From positions 1 through 64,000 of the forward strand of contig JBFKQC010000007.1 of the NCBI GenBank assembly GCA_041627895.1: 64,000 bases of DNA. The letters are read 5' to 3'. This document shows, piece after piece, positions 52,490 to 61,041 of this stretch (positions are counted from its first letter, which is position 1; each line of letters opens with the position of its first letter). Both the position numbers and the translations under genes were made by a program. Below the pieces are notes generated by a model. That model was not told where the DNA came from, ran no database searches, and saw only the letters and a list, made by a program, of their open reading frames with translations. The stretch is from JBFKQC01 sp041627895 (lineage in GTDB: Bacteria > Pseudomonadota > Alphaproteobacteria > Rhodobacterales > Rhodobacteraceae).

Positions 52490-53895
52490 TGAAATTGGGC
52501 GAGTTGTCGTCCCGTGGCGAAAACGACATGGAGTGATCGTGGCGGTCGCTCTCCGGTGGCAAACGAGGTCCGGTATGTTGGCCTCACGATGTGAAAGCCG
52601 TGAGGAGAACGACCATGAAGTACTATGCCGGTTTGGACGTATCGCTCAAAGAGATTTCGGTTTGTATCGTCGATGCTGACGGCACTGTTGCCGCGCGCGG
52701 CACCGTCGATTGCGATCCGAGATCGGTCGCAGGGTTCTTCGAAGAACGGGGCATCAGGCCGGATCGGGTCGTCCATGAAAGCGGCCAGCTATCGATCTGG
52801 CTGCAGCGCGGGCTGGTCAGAACCGGCCTGCCGGCTACCTGCATCGACGCTCGGATCGCGCACAAGGCGCTCTCGGCGAAGCTGAACAAGTCCGACAAGG
52901 CGGATGCCGAGGGGCTGGCGCATCTGGCGTGGACGGGCTGGTTCACGCCGGTTTATATCCGCAGCGAGGATGCAGACCGGTTGCGCACGCTGATCGCCGC
53001 CCGGGAACGGCTGATCCGGTTGCGCAAGGACCTCGAAGGACACATCCGGGGCGTGTTCAAGACCTTCGGCATCCGCATGACCGGCATCGGCCAGGGCAGA
53101 CAGCGGCAGGCCTTCCGCGATCAGCTCGCCGCTGCAGCAAAGGACGATTGGGTTCTGGCCGCCATCGCCGACGGGTTCATCGCTGCGCACGAAACGCTGT
53201 GCCGGGCGGCTGAGGAACTTGGCGACGACCTTCAAGCGGTGGCCAAAGAGAGCGAACTGGCCCGTCGTCTGATGACGATCCCAGGCGTCGGGCCCATCGT
53301 GTCGCTGAGCTTCATCGCCCTTGTCGATGATGCCCGCCGGTTCGGGAAAGCAGCAGATGTGGGCGCGTTCCTGGGTCTCACGCCGCGACGATACCAGTCA
53401 GGTGAGACCGACTACTCGGGTCGGGTCTCGAAATGCGGCGACGCCACAATGCGCGGCCTCCTGTTCGAGGCGGCGTCTTGTCTGATCCGCCAGGTCAAAC
53501 GGTTCTCGCCACTGAAGTCCTGGGCGGTACGCCTCGCAGGCCGGCGCGGGTTCAAGAAAGCCGCCGTCGCGACCGCACGCAAGATCGCGGTCTTGATGCT
53601 GACGCTATGGAGAAACGGAACCGAGTTCAAATGGACCAAGGAGGCCACCGCCTGACCTGAAGACCCGCCGCCGGACAGCGGCGCGCCATGTCCCGACGGG
53701 ACGGAGGCCGGTCGATCTCGCAAAAACGGTTGAGGGTAGAAACCTCGCAAACGACATTCGGAGACGATCTGCCACCGGACGCCATCATGAGGCGAGAATG
53801 CTCGACCTCGGAGAGAACCATGACCCCGAACGGACAAACGCAGCACCGCTTGACGGATGCGCCACGATCAGAGAACCGTTTTTGGCACTGAAAAA
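52490..53895 (+). mobile_element. IS110-family insertion sequence (approximate ends)
   Basis: An intact IS110-type recombinase gene is flanked by about 125-190 bp of non-coding DNA upstream and about 240 bp downstream. Elements of this family lack clear inverted terminal repeats, so the exact ends cannot be fixed by eye. The left limit is set where host-like intergenic sequence after the aminotransferase gives way, the right limit near 53895. No target duplication is seen. Confidence 0.45.
52615..53655 (+). CDS. IS110-family transposase (DEDD recombinase)
   Basis: This 346-residue recombinase has an N-terminal RuvC-like DEDD domain (YYAGLDVSLKEISVCIVD with Asp8; DARIAHKALSAKLNKSDKAD) and a C-terminal Transposase_20 domain (MTIPGVGPIVSLSFIA; GAFLGLTPRRYQSGET) with the serine-bearing tail KCGDATMRGLLFEAA. 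It is full length without stops, so it may be active. ATG 52615 follows GAGGAG. Members of this family are guided by a bridge RNA encoded in the element's non-coding end. Confidence 0.93.
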   Translation: MKYYAGLDVSLKEISVCIVDADGTVAARGTVDCDPRSVAGFFEERGIRPDRVVHESGQLSIWLQRGLVRTGLPATCIDARIAHKALSAKLNKSDKADAEGLAHLAWTGWFTPVYIRSEDADRLRTLIAARERLIRLRKDLEGHIRGVFKTFGIRMTGIGQGRQRQAFRDQLAAAAKDDWVLAAIADGFIAAHETLCRAAEELGDDLQAVAKESELARRLMTIPGVGPIVSLSFIALVDDARRFGKAADVGAFLGLTPRRYQSGETDYSGRVSKCGDATMRGLLFEAASCLIRQVKRFSPLKSWAVRLAGRRGFKKAAVATARKIAVLMLTLWRNGTEFKWTKEATA

Positions 53896-54200
53896 TGGCA
53901 GAGTATGATTGCCGCTGATGCCTCTCCCGGGCCGGCTAACAGGCGCGGAGCGCCCCGGCCCATCGGCGTGCTGGGGGCATGCCTCTGGCATGACCCGCCC
54001 CGCCGGGTCGGCGATTTGCTGATGCTGGGCACTTCGTTCACAAGTCGCGCGGAAACCGCGAGATGAAACGCGCCGAACAACCGTTGCTTCGCCAACCCGC
54101 GGGCCGCCGACGGGCCGTGCGGGCGTAGGGTGTGCTTTAGCGCACCGTTACCGCGGCAAACCCTTGACAACCCCGGTCTCCGCCGCTCCTGATACCTGTC
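53656..54200. other. Gap after IS110: element flank plus degenerate hairpin repeat
   Basis: This 545-bp stretch has no credible gene. The first 240 bp probably belong to the insertion element. The remainder is host DNA with a diverged dispersed hairpin at 54125-54146. No RNA gene is recognised. Confidence 0.5.
54125..54146 (+). repeat. Diverged GTAGGG hairpin repeat upstream of the 54201 gene
   Basis: gtag plus ggtgtgct-tt-agcgcacc, an 8-bp stem with one G-T pair and a shorter loop. Same orientation as the copy at 54932, so the two bracket the gene at 54201-54935. Confidence 0.6.
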
Positions 54201-54935
54201 ATGAAAGCGTCCGCCGTCCTTTTGGCCGCGGCTCTCACCACACAGGCCCAGGCCCAGAACGTCCTGCTCGTGCCCTATGCCGAACTGGAGCGCGAACTCA
54301 CCGCAAAGATCGACTTCGAAAGCTATCCCAAGTTTCCCGACCCCGGCCAGCCGCTCGATGGCATCGAGGTGCTTGACGGCGCGCGGTTCGGCGAGCGCTT
54401 CGCCGGGCAGGTCATTGCGCAGGACGGCCCGTTCGACGCGCTCTACCTCGCGCCGCGCGGCCCGCTGACGCTCGAGGCCGGGGTGCCGGGGCAGAACCTC
54501 GCCGTTGTCTACATCTTCTTCATGTCGAACCAGTTGAAGGGCATGGCGCCGCCCGGCTTCCCCGAACGCGACGCGGGCGGCGAGGGCGCGGTGTCGATCC
54601 TGTTCGACCGCGACCAGTCGGCGCTGGGTTTCCGCGTCGCGTCGGAACCGCGCCCGGCCGACCCGGCGACACCCAAGGGCCGGATGACGGTTGCTTTCTA
54701 TGCGCGTGACGGCGCGCCGATCGACGAGTTGGAGGTCGAGCTCGACTGGGTGCTCGCCGGCTACGGCTTTCGCCGCGCGGGCGGCCTCGGGGACATTGCC
54801 GGCATCACCATCACCAACCGCGACCCCCAGGGCGTCGCCATCGACGACGTGATCTTCGACCGCGACCTCGTGCTGGGCTGGCTGGCCGCCGGGGGTGCAA
54901 AGGCCGCCGCCGCACCGCGGCATTCCACCCCGTAG
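54201..54935 (+). CDS. Secreted hypothetical protein
   Basis: This 244-residue protein has a signal peptide (ends AQAQN, about residue 19). The mature part is beta-rich (ELTAKIDFESYPKFPDPGQP; GEGAVSILFDRDQSALGFRV; GIAGITITN-like DIAGITITNRDPQGVAIDD). The layout resembles PEP-CTERM-type or other lectin-like beta-sandwich secreted proteins, but I recognise no family. Its TAG stop is the tag of the hairpin repeat at 54932, so the original C terminus may have been trimmed or replaced. Confidence 0.7.
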   Translation: MKASAVLLAAALTTQAQAQNVLLVPYAELERELTAKIDFESYPKFPDPGQPLDGIEVLDGARFGERFAGQVIAQDGPFDALYLAPRGPLTLEAGVPGQNLAVVYIFFMSNQLKGMAPPGFPERDAGGEGAVSILFDRDQSALGFRVASEPRPADPATPKGRMTVAFYARDGAPIDELEVELDWVLAGYGFRRAGGLGDIAGITITNRDPQGVAIDDVIFDRDLVLGWLAAGGAKAAAAPRHSTP

Positions 54936-54956
54936 GGTGCGCATTCATTGCGCACC
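54932..54956 (+). repeat. GTAGGGTGCGCA hairpin repeat at the stop of the 54201 gene
   Basis: Identical in the core to the 31321 copy (8-bp ggtgcgca/tgcgcacc stem, loop ttcat). The first bases gtag supply the stop codon of the upstream gene. Confidence 0.85.
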
Positions 54957-55014
54957 GCACCCCGGCGGCGGCGTTCCGCCATGCCGCACATGCATTACGG
55001 ATGCTGCGCTGCAG

Positions 55015-55058
55015 TACCGACGTGATACCGACGTAATACCGACGTGATACATACGTGC
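55015..55058. repeat. Four tandem 11-bp repeats
   Basis: taccgacgtga-type units start at 55015, 55026, 55037 and 55048; the last is diverged (tacatacgtgc). They lie just past the mcd stop, one helical turn apart. They could be protein-binding direct repeats or slippage products. Confidence 0.8.
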
Positions 55059-55074
55059 GATTCCGGCGCGTTTC

Positions 55075-56757
55075 TCACTCCAGAAGACGCCGTGCGATGA
55101 CCTGCGCCTGGATCTCGGCGGCGCCCTCGAAAATGTTCAGGATCCGCGCGTCGCACAGGATACGGCTGATCGGGTATTCCAGGGCGAACCCGTTACCGCC
55201 ATGAATTTGCAGTGAATTATCCGCCGCCGCCCAGGCGACGCGGGCGCCCAGCAGCTTCGCCATCCCGGCCTCCAGGTCGCAGCGGTGGCCCTGGTCCTTT
55301 TCGCGCGCCGAGAAATAGGTCAGCTGCCGGGCCACCATCACCTCGACCGCCATCATCGCCAACTTGCTGGAAACACGGGGAAATTGGATCAGGGCCTTGC
55401 CGAACTGCTTGCGGTCGAGCGCGTATTGCAGCCCCGCCTCCAGCGCCGATTGCGCCACGCCGATGGCGCGGGCGGCGGTCTGGATGCGGGCGCTTTCGAA
55501 GGTCTGCATCAGCTGCTTGAAGCCCTGCCCCTCGGCGCCGCCCAGCAGGTTCCCGCCCGCGACCCGGAAATCGTCGAAATTGACGGTGTATTCCTTCATG
55601 CCGCGATAGCCCAGCACCTCGATCTCGCCGCCGGACAAACCATTGTCGACAAAGGGTTTGTCGTCCGTGCCGGGGGTCTTTTCGGCAAGGAACATCGAAA
55701 GCCCGCGCCAGTCCTGGGTGTCCGGCACGCTGCGCGCCAGAACGGTCATCATATGGGTCCGCGCGGCGTGGGTGATCCAGGTCTTGTTGCCTGTGATCAC
55801 CCAGTCCTCGCCGTCCTTGCGCGCGCGGGTCCTGAGGCTGCCGAGGTCCGACCCGGTATTCGGCTCGGTGAACACCGCCGTGGGCAGGATTTCCCCGCTC
55901 GCGAGCGCCGGCAGCCACTTTGCCTTCTGCGCGTCGGTGCCGCCGCAAAGGATCAGTTCCGCCGCGATTTCACTGCGGGTTCCCAGCGAGCCGACGCCAA
56001 TGTAACCCCTTGAGAGTTCTTCAGAAACCACGACCATCGAGGCCTTTGACAGGCCAAAGCCGCCGAACTCTTCGGGGATCGTCAGGCCGAAGACGCCCAT
56101 TTCGGCCAGCTCCGCGATGATCTCGATCGGGATCAGCTCGTCGTCGAGATGCCAGCCATGCGCGTGCGGCACCACCTTGTCGTCGGAAAACCGCCGGAAC
56201 TGCTCGCGGATCATCTCCAGTTCGTCGTCCAGCCCGCAATTGCCGACCGTGGCGCGGCCCTCGTTCGACTGCATCAGCGCGACCAGCCTGGTTCGCGCGG
56301 CCTGGGTATTTCCCTTCTGGGTCAACGCGGCAACGGCTGCATCCTGCAATACACGCCGGTCTTCCCCGGCCAGCCCGATATCGGTCAGCCGCACGATCTC
56401 GCCCTGGCTCATCGGGATGCCGCCGGCGATCTGCGCCAGGTATTCGCCGAAGGCGACCTGGTGGATCAGCTGTTCGATCTCGCCAAAGCCGCCCGCGGCA
56501 TCCAGCCGTTCGGCCCAGGCTTGCAACTCGCGCAGTGCAGCGACGTAGGTGGCAAGCCACGCAAGCCCGTGGGCGGCAGTCTGTTCGGCCTCGATCAGCC
56601 TGGCCGAGACCTTGCCGCCCTCGCTCACCCGGTTCCGCACGGCCGCTGTCGCTTCGCTCAGCACCGCCTCGACCGGCGCCAGCGCGTCGCGGGTGAGATG
56701 CAGGAGCCCGGGCAGAAGAGGGGTGTCGGTGGTCATGTCCTGGCCATCATGCGCCAT
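55075..56757 (-). CDS. mcd: (2S)-methylsuccinyl-CoA dehydrogenase
   Basis: This 560-residue acyl-CoA dehydrogenase has an N-terminal extension of about 150 residues, which distinguishes Mcd from the usual 380-residue enzymes. The extension (LLHLTRDALAPVEAVL to TQKGNTQAARTRLVAL) is helical. The dehydrogenase core has FTEPNTGSDLGSLRTRAR and QIHGGNGFALEYPISRILCD. Mcd oxidises methylsuccinyl-CoA to mesaconyl-CoA in the ethylmalonyl-CoA pathway of acetyl-CoA assimilation, which also yields glyoxylate. The assignment rests on length and family pattern; no other pathway gene is in the window. Confidence 0.85.
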   Translation of the reverse strand: MAHDGQDMTTDTPLLPGLLHLTRDALAPVEAVLSEATAAVRNRVSEGGKVSARLIEAEQTAAHGLAWLATYVAALRELQAWAERLDAAGGFGEIEQLIHQVAFGEYLAQIAGGIPMSQGEIVRLTDIGLAGEDRRVLQDAAVAALTQKGNTQAARTRLVALMQSNEGRATVGNCGLDDELEMIREQFRRFSDDKVVPHAHGWHLDDELIPIEIIAELAEMGVFGLTIPEEFGGFGLSKASMVVVSEELSRGYIGVGSLGTRSEIAAELILCGGTDAQKAKWLPALASGEILPTAVFTEPNTGSDLGSLRTRARKDGEDWVITGNKTWITHAARTHMMTVLARSVPDTQDWRGLSMFLAEKTPGTDDKPFVDNGLSGGEIEVLGYRGMKEYTVNFDDFRVAGGNLLGGAEGQGFKQLMQTFESARIQTAARAIGVAQSALEAGLQYALDRKQFGKALIQFPRVSSKLAMMAVEVMVARQLTYFSAREKDQGHRCDLEAGMAKLLGARVAWAAADNSLQIHGGNGFALEYPISRILCDARILNIFEGAAEIQAQVIARRLLE

Positions 56758-56906
56758 CGCGGGCCTCCTTTGAACGGGTTCCGACGGGCTTAGTCACTTT
56801 GCAGGTGCAGCGCAACAAAAATTCGTCATGGTTGCGGCCCAAGACCGAAAATGTCGCGCGTGATTAGCCGATGCGTGCCGGGGCGTTTCCGCGTAAGTAT
56901 GTGGCG

Positions 56907-57677
56907 ATGGCCCAGATTTTCAACGATATTGGCTTGACTTACATGATCCTCGCGGCCGGGCTGACGCTGTTCGCCGGCTTCGTGAAGGGGGCCGTGGGCT
57001 TTGCGCTGCCGATGATCATGATCTCGGGGCTCGGATCGTTTCTCGCGCCCGAGATTGCACTTGCAGCACTGATCCTGCCCACGGTTGCGGCCAATCTCTG
57101 GCAGGCGCTGCGCGACGGCCTTTCGGCGGCGCTGGCCTCGATCCGGCGGTTCCGGCTGTATGCCGTGATCGTGCTGGTGTTCATCGCCGGCAGCGCACAG
57201 CTTGTCCGCGTGCTGCCGACCTGGGCGATGTTCCTGATCCTCGGCGTGCCGGTGACGGTCTTCGCCTTCACGCAGCTCGTGGGCTGGCGGCTGAGCATCG
57301 CCCCGGCCCGTCAGAGGATCGCCGAGGTTCTGATCGGGTCGGTCGCGGGTTTCGTCGGCGGGCTGTCGGGGGTCTGGGGGCCGCCGACCGTTGCCTATCT
57401 GACGGCGCTGGACACGCCGAGGGCCGAGCAGATGCGGGTGCAGGGCGTGATCTATGGCGCCGGGGCGGTGGTGCTGTTGCTGGCGCATCTGCGCTCGGGC
57501 GTGTTGTCGGCCGGGACCGCGCCGCTGTCCGTGGCGCTGCTTGTGCCGGCGATGGCAGGCATGGCGCTCGGCTTTTGGGTCGGCGACCGGCTGGACCAGG
57601 AGCGGTTCCGCCGCGCGACACTGGCGGTGCTGGTCGTCGCAGGGCTGAACCTGATCCGGCGCGGTCTGGCGGGGTAG
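56907..57677 (+). CDS. TauE/SafE-family sulfite exporter-like membrane protein
   Basis: This 256-residue protein has about eight membrane helices and the two-fold pattern of the TauE/SafE family (FAGFVKGAVGFALPMIM; GFVGGLSGVWGPPTVAYL). Family members export sulfite, sulfoacetate or related anions; the substrate here is unknown. ATG 56907 gives the usual length; 56871 is an alternative. It is divergent from mcd. Confidence 0.85.
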   Translation: MAQIFNDIGLTYMILAAGLTLFAGFVKGAVGFALPMIMISGLGSFLAPEIALAALILPTVAANLWQALRDGLSAALASIRRFRLYAVIVLVFIAGSAQLVRVLPTWAMFLILGVPVTVFAFTQLVGWRLSIAPARQRIAEVLIGSVAGFVGGLSGVWGPPTVAYLTALDTPRAEQMRVQGVIYGAGAVVLLLAHLRSGVLSAGTAPLSVALLVPAMAGMALGFWVGDRLDQERFRRATLAVLVVAGLNLIRRGLAG

Positions 57678-57781
57678 GTCCCTGTACGGTACCTGCAATT
57701 CGCTGGACCGTGAACGGAAAGTTAACGCGAGATTCGAAAAATTCCCTTGTGTCGCAATTGGTTGCGGCTTTCCGGTATTCA

Positions 57782-57859
57782 CCGGATAACCGGATAACCG
57801 GATAACCGGATAACCGGATAACCGGATAACCGGATAACCGGATAACCGGATAACCGGAT
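57782..57859. repeat. 8-bp tandem satellite, 9.75 copies
   Basis: The unit ccggataa is repeated perfectly from 57782 to 57859 in the convergent gap between the TauE-like gene and chrR. Perfect copies imply recent slippage, so the copy number probably varies between strains. Confidence 0.97.
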
Positions 57860-57939
57860 TCCTGATACAGGCGGGAAATGTCGGAGGCGCGCCCGGCCGT
57901 CAACGGCAATGCGTCCGATTGCGTACGCCGGATGGGGCG

Positions 57940-58590
57940 TCAGATGCGCAGGAACCGTTGCGCCAGGCGGGGCAGAAGCGCGTTGAACCGGAGCGGCGCA
58001 TCGGTGGCGGCGAGGCAGATGCAGTCCTCGCCCGCCTCGGCGACCGGCGTGTGTTCCATATGCTCGTCGGCGATCTCGACATCGCCGCGGCCGAACCTGT
58101 CGGTCTCGTCGCGGAATGCGCCCCGCAAGACCAGCGTCAGTTCGATACCCCGGTGGCCGTGGTCGGGCACGCTGGCGCCGGCGGGAATGCGGAACAGCCG
58201 CGCCGTCGCCGGGCCGGCGGTATCGAGCAGTGCCTGCTTCACGCCGCCGCCGACGGAACGCCACCTGATCGCGTCGACGCCGCCGCCGACATACGTGCGC
58301 AGGGGCTCGGGCAACACGGCGCCGACAACGGGATGACCCGGAGCCTGGCCGAGTTCGCTGCCCATCCCGTCGATCAACGCAAGCGTGGCGGCCAGGGCGC
58401 TGTCGCCGATCCCGGCCGGCTCGCAGCGCTCCAGCATGGAACCGCCCATGGCGTCGTAGCTTGCCAGCCGGGCGCGGCATTCGTCGCACATCGAGATGTG
58501 CGTGGCCGCGACGAGGCTGAAGCCCTCGGGCAGCGTGCCCGCGGAATAGGCCATCAGCAGCGGCTCGTTCAGGTGGTGCTTGATCGTCAT
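57940..58590 (-). CDS. chrR: Anti-sigma factor ChrR (zinc cupin)
   Basis: ChrR holds RpoE inactive until singlet oxygen or organic hydroperoxides appear. The 216-residue protein has the N-terminal zinc-binding anti-sigma domain with His6, His31, Cys35 and Cys38 (MTIKHHLNEP; THISMCDEC), the same positions known in Rhodobacter sphaeroides. A C-terminal cupin domain follows (PDHGHRGIELTLVLRGAF; DVEIADEHMEHTPVAEAG). Its start overlaps the rpoE stop by ATGA, so the two are translationally coupled. Confidence 0.93.
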   Translation of the reverse strand: MTIKHHLNEPLLMAYSAGTLPEGFSLVAATHISMCDECRARLASYDAMGGSMLERCEPAGIGDSALAATLALIDGMGSELGQAPGHPVVGAVLPEPLRTYVGGGVDAIRWRSVGGGVKQALLDTAGPATARLFRIPAGASVPDHGHRGIELTLVLRGAFRDETDRFGRGDVEIADEHMEHTPVAEAGEDCICLAATDAPLRFNALLPRLAQRFLRI

Positions 58591-59255
58591 TCGTCAACTC
58601 GCTGCATGGCATGGCGCAGACGGTCCAACGCCAGCCGAATTCTGGATTTTATCGTGCCGAGCGGCAGGCCGGTGGCCGCCGCGATCTCGCTGTGCGAAAG
58701 CTCGCCGAAATAAGCCTTCTCGATCAGCGCGCGCTGTTTCTCGGGCAGGACGGCGAGCGCGGCGGCGAGCCGCGTGCTTTCCTCTTGCATCGCGACGACA
58801 TCGGCGGGGTCCGGTTCGGCCTCGGGACCCCATGCCAGGTCTTCCGGTTCCGGGCGGCGCATCTTGCGCACCGCGTCGATCCTGCGGTTCCGCGCCACGG
58901 TGAAAATCCATGTCGCGACAGAGGCGCGGGACGGATCGTACAGGTGCGCCTTGCGCCAGACGGTTGCCATGACGTCTTGCGCGCATTCCTCGGCCAGCGA
59001 TGCGTCGGTGCCGGATTTCATCAGGAACGCCTTCACCCGCGGGGCGAAATGCCGGAAGAGCTGCGCGAAGGCGTCCCGGTCCCTGTCCCGGTGCACGGCC
59101 TTCATGCACTCGGCCCAGCGAGCGTCTGCGGTGTCTGCGGGTGCGGTCACGTTTCGCGTCTCGGGGACCGGTTTCGATACGGCGTTCGGGGCAGCATACA
59201 GGTTGCGCGGCGCGGCTGCACCGGAAACCTCAACGATTGATACGCCTTCGAACAT
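58587..59255 (-). CDS. rpoE: ECF sigma factor RpoE (singlet-oxygen response)
   Basis: This 222-residue ECF sigma factor is paired with ChrR (ECF11-type). Sigma region 2 includes AFAQLFRHFAPRVKAFLM and VATWIFTVARNRRIDAVRK; region 4 includes LSHSEIAAATGLPLGTIKSR. It directs photooxidative stress genes when released. The first 40 or so residues are poorly conserved and proline-rich, so the true start may be internal. Confidence 0.92.
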   Translation of the reverse strand: MFEGVSIVEVSGAAAPRNLYAAPNAVSKPVPETRNVTAPADTADARWAECMKAVHRDRDRDAFAQLFRHFAPRVKAFLMKSGTDASLAEECAQDVMATVWRKAHLYDPSRASVATWIFTVARNRRIDAVRKMRRPEPEDLAWGPEAEPDPADVVAMQEESTRLAAALAVLPEKQRALIEKAYFGELSHSEIAAATGLPLGTIKSRIRLALDRLRHAMQRVDE

Positions 59256-59436
59256 GTCCCGCTTACGTCCCGCGCCGCCTGGCGGATCACCCTTTCGCGA
59301 GAAAACCGGGGCCGGCGCCGTCCGGCGGCGTGGCAGGGGCGCTGAAATGCCGGGACACGCTGATCCATGTCAATTCCGACGCTGGTCATTTCGCCGAAAC
59401 TGACCCAGACTTCGGCAAAGTGCCAAGGAGACGTCG

Positions 59437-59838
59437 ATGCTGCAGATTTCCCCCCGCCGCGTGGTGCACGTGATCGTGCGCGCACGCGAGCTCGACGCCA
59501 AGGTCGGCCGCTGGGACAGCCACGGCGACACCGCCGACGCAGAGACCATCCTGGAGGCGCGGCGCGGCGACGCGACCGAGGCGGAACTGCGCGAGTTCAT
59601 CGCCCGGATGCCCGAGGACGAGCAGGCCGAACTGGTCGCGATCATGTGGATCGGACGCGACACCTTCGACGCCGAGGACTGGGACGAGGCGATCCAGACC
59701 GCCCAGAACGAGGCGACCACGCCGACCGAGGATTACCTTCTGGGGGTGCCGCTGTTGTCGGACTACCTGGAAGAAGGGCTCGAAAAGCTGGGCATCGACG
59801 TCAGCGGCGAAGAGGAGGATTTCCTCGGACGCCGCTAA
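59437..59838 (+). CDS. DUF3775 protein
   Basis: This 133-residue acidic protein of family DUF3775 (ISPRRVVHVIVRARELDAKVG; YLLGVPLLSDYLEEGLEKLG) has no known function. A strong AAGGAGA precedes ATG 59437. It is divergent from rpoE-chrR and could be part of that regulon, but I see no clear RpoE promoter. Confidence 0.85.
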   Translation: MLQISPRRVVHVIVRARELDAKVGRWDSHGDTADAETILEARRGDATEAELREFIARMPEDEQAELVAIMWIGRDTFDAEDWDEAIQTAQNEATTPTEDYLLGVPLLSDYLEEGLEKLGIDVSGEEEDFLGRR

Positions 59839-59845
59839 GGCGGCG

Positions 59846-60988
59846 TTAGGCCAGGTGATCGACGATCTCGAGGTGCTGCGCCTGCCGGTCGACCTCGTCC
59901 ATCCAGCGCCGGACCAGCTTGGGATCGCCGGGCGCGGTGGTCACGCCGGCGTGGATCTCGCGCGCCAGCACCGCCTCGACCGCCAGCGCAACCGGCACCG
60001 ACACCAGCCGCGCCATCGCCGTGCCCCGGGCGTCGCCCCAGGCATCCAGCGCATAGGTCTTGTGATAGCGCGCCACGCCGTCCTGCGCGGCCTTGAGCGA
60101 CACGCAAAGGATCACGCGGTCGGGCTCGTCCTTGGCATAGGGATGCTCGGACCACAGCCGGTCGGAAAGCTCCCTCAGCCGCGCCTCGCCGCTCTCGCCG
60201 GACAGCGTTTCGATTTCGGCGAAAATGTCGGCCCAGGCGTCCGTCCAGCCGTTCAGGCGCAGCGTGCCGCGCACGAAATCCCGGATGCGCCAGGCCGGGT
60301 CGAAGTCGTATTCGGCGATGAACGGCAGCGAGTCGCGGTTCGGGTAGACCTCAAAATCCTCAGTCTGCGGCAGCGGCGCCGCGTAGCTCGAGACCGCGTC
60401 CCAGGGGCGGGCGACTTCAAGCTCGGTGAATTCGCGGATCGAGCGCGAGGGCGACATCAGCGCCTTCAGCACGCCGAGCGGCGACCAGGAGAATTTGTAG
60501 CGGAACGCGTTCGTGTGCTTCGGCACGCCGCCGCAATAGGACAGAAAGCTGATCTCGTTCCTGCGGTCGTAGCCGCGCGATGCACGGTAGTCGGCGACCA
60601 GCCAATGCGCCATCACGTGGTCGATCCCCGGGTCGAGCCCGACCTCGTTGACCAGCCGGACCCCGGCCTGGCGGGCACGCTCGTCGAGCGCGCGCAGTCC
60701 GGGGGAGATGTACGAAGAGCTCACGAAATGCGCGCGTTTGGACAGCGCCAGTTCGGCGAGCGGCAGGTGCCAGTCGGCGGGCAGCATCGAGACGATCACG
60801 TCCTGCGGTTCGAGCCGGGCGGCCAGCGTGTCGATGTCGAAGGTCTCGATCCGGTCGGTCAGGTCGCCGACCGCCGCGCGCGCCTTGTCAGCGGTCCGGT
60901 TCCAGACGGTGACGTCGCGGCCTGCGCCGATCAGGCGGCGGAGACCGGGGATTGCCGACAGGCCGGTGCCGCACCAGTGGATGGCCAT
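59846..60988 (-). CDS. Saccharopine dehydrogenase-family oxidoreductase (saccharopine reductase type)
   Basis: This 380-residue protein has an N-terminal Rossmann segment (HWCGTGLSAIPGLRRLIGAGR), a long middle domain with LVNEVGLDPGIDHVMAHWL (the saccharopine reductase/LYS9 signature) and SFLSYCGGVPKHTNAFRYKFSW. It probably joins or splits saccharopine with NADP(H). AAGGA precedes ATG 60988. The adjacent gene encodes a LYS1-type enzyme, so the two should act on the same intermediate. Confidence 0.85.
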   Translation of the reverse strand: MAIHWCGTGLSAIPGLRRLIGAGRDVTVWNRTADKARAAVGDLTDRIETFDIDTLAARLEPQDVIVSMLPADWHLPLAELALSKRAHFVSSSYISPGLRALDERARQAGVRLVNEVGLDPGIDHVMAHWLVADYRASRGYDRRNEISFLSYCGGVPKHTNAFRYKFSWSPLGVLKALMSPSRSIREFTELEVARPWDAVSSYAAPLPQTEDFEVYPNRDSLPFIAEYDFDPAWRIRDFVRGTLRLNGWTDAWADIFAEIETLSGESGEARLRELSDRLWSEHPYAKDEPDRVILCVSLKAAQDGVARYHKTYALDAWGDARGTAMARLVSVPVALAVEAVLAREIHAGVTTAPGDPKLVRRWMDEVDRQAQHLEIVDHLA

Positions 60989-61041
60989 GGGAAAGTCCTT
61001 TGCGTTGCGCCGAAAGGCACGATGCCTCCGGCGGAGGTGTT

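Noticed and set aside
55015..55058. 11-bp repeats as plasmid replication iterons
   Set aside because: No replication initiator gene or AT-rich unwinding region is present, and the surroundings are chromosomal core genes.
57782..57859. Regular repeat considered as a CRISPR array
   Set aside because: The unit is 8 bp with no spacers; it is a simple satellite. No cas gene or repeat-spacer pattern occurs anywhere in the window.
59361..59390. tgatcc ahead of the DUF3775 gene as an RpoE promoter
   Set aside because: The -35-like tgatcc matches the known Rhodobacter RpoE consensus, but no matching -10 (taaga-like) lies at 16-18 bp.
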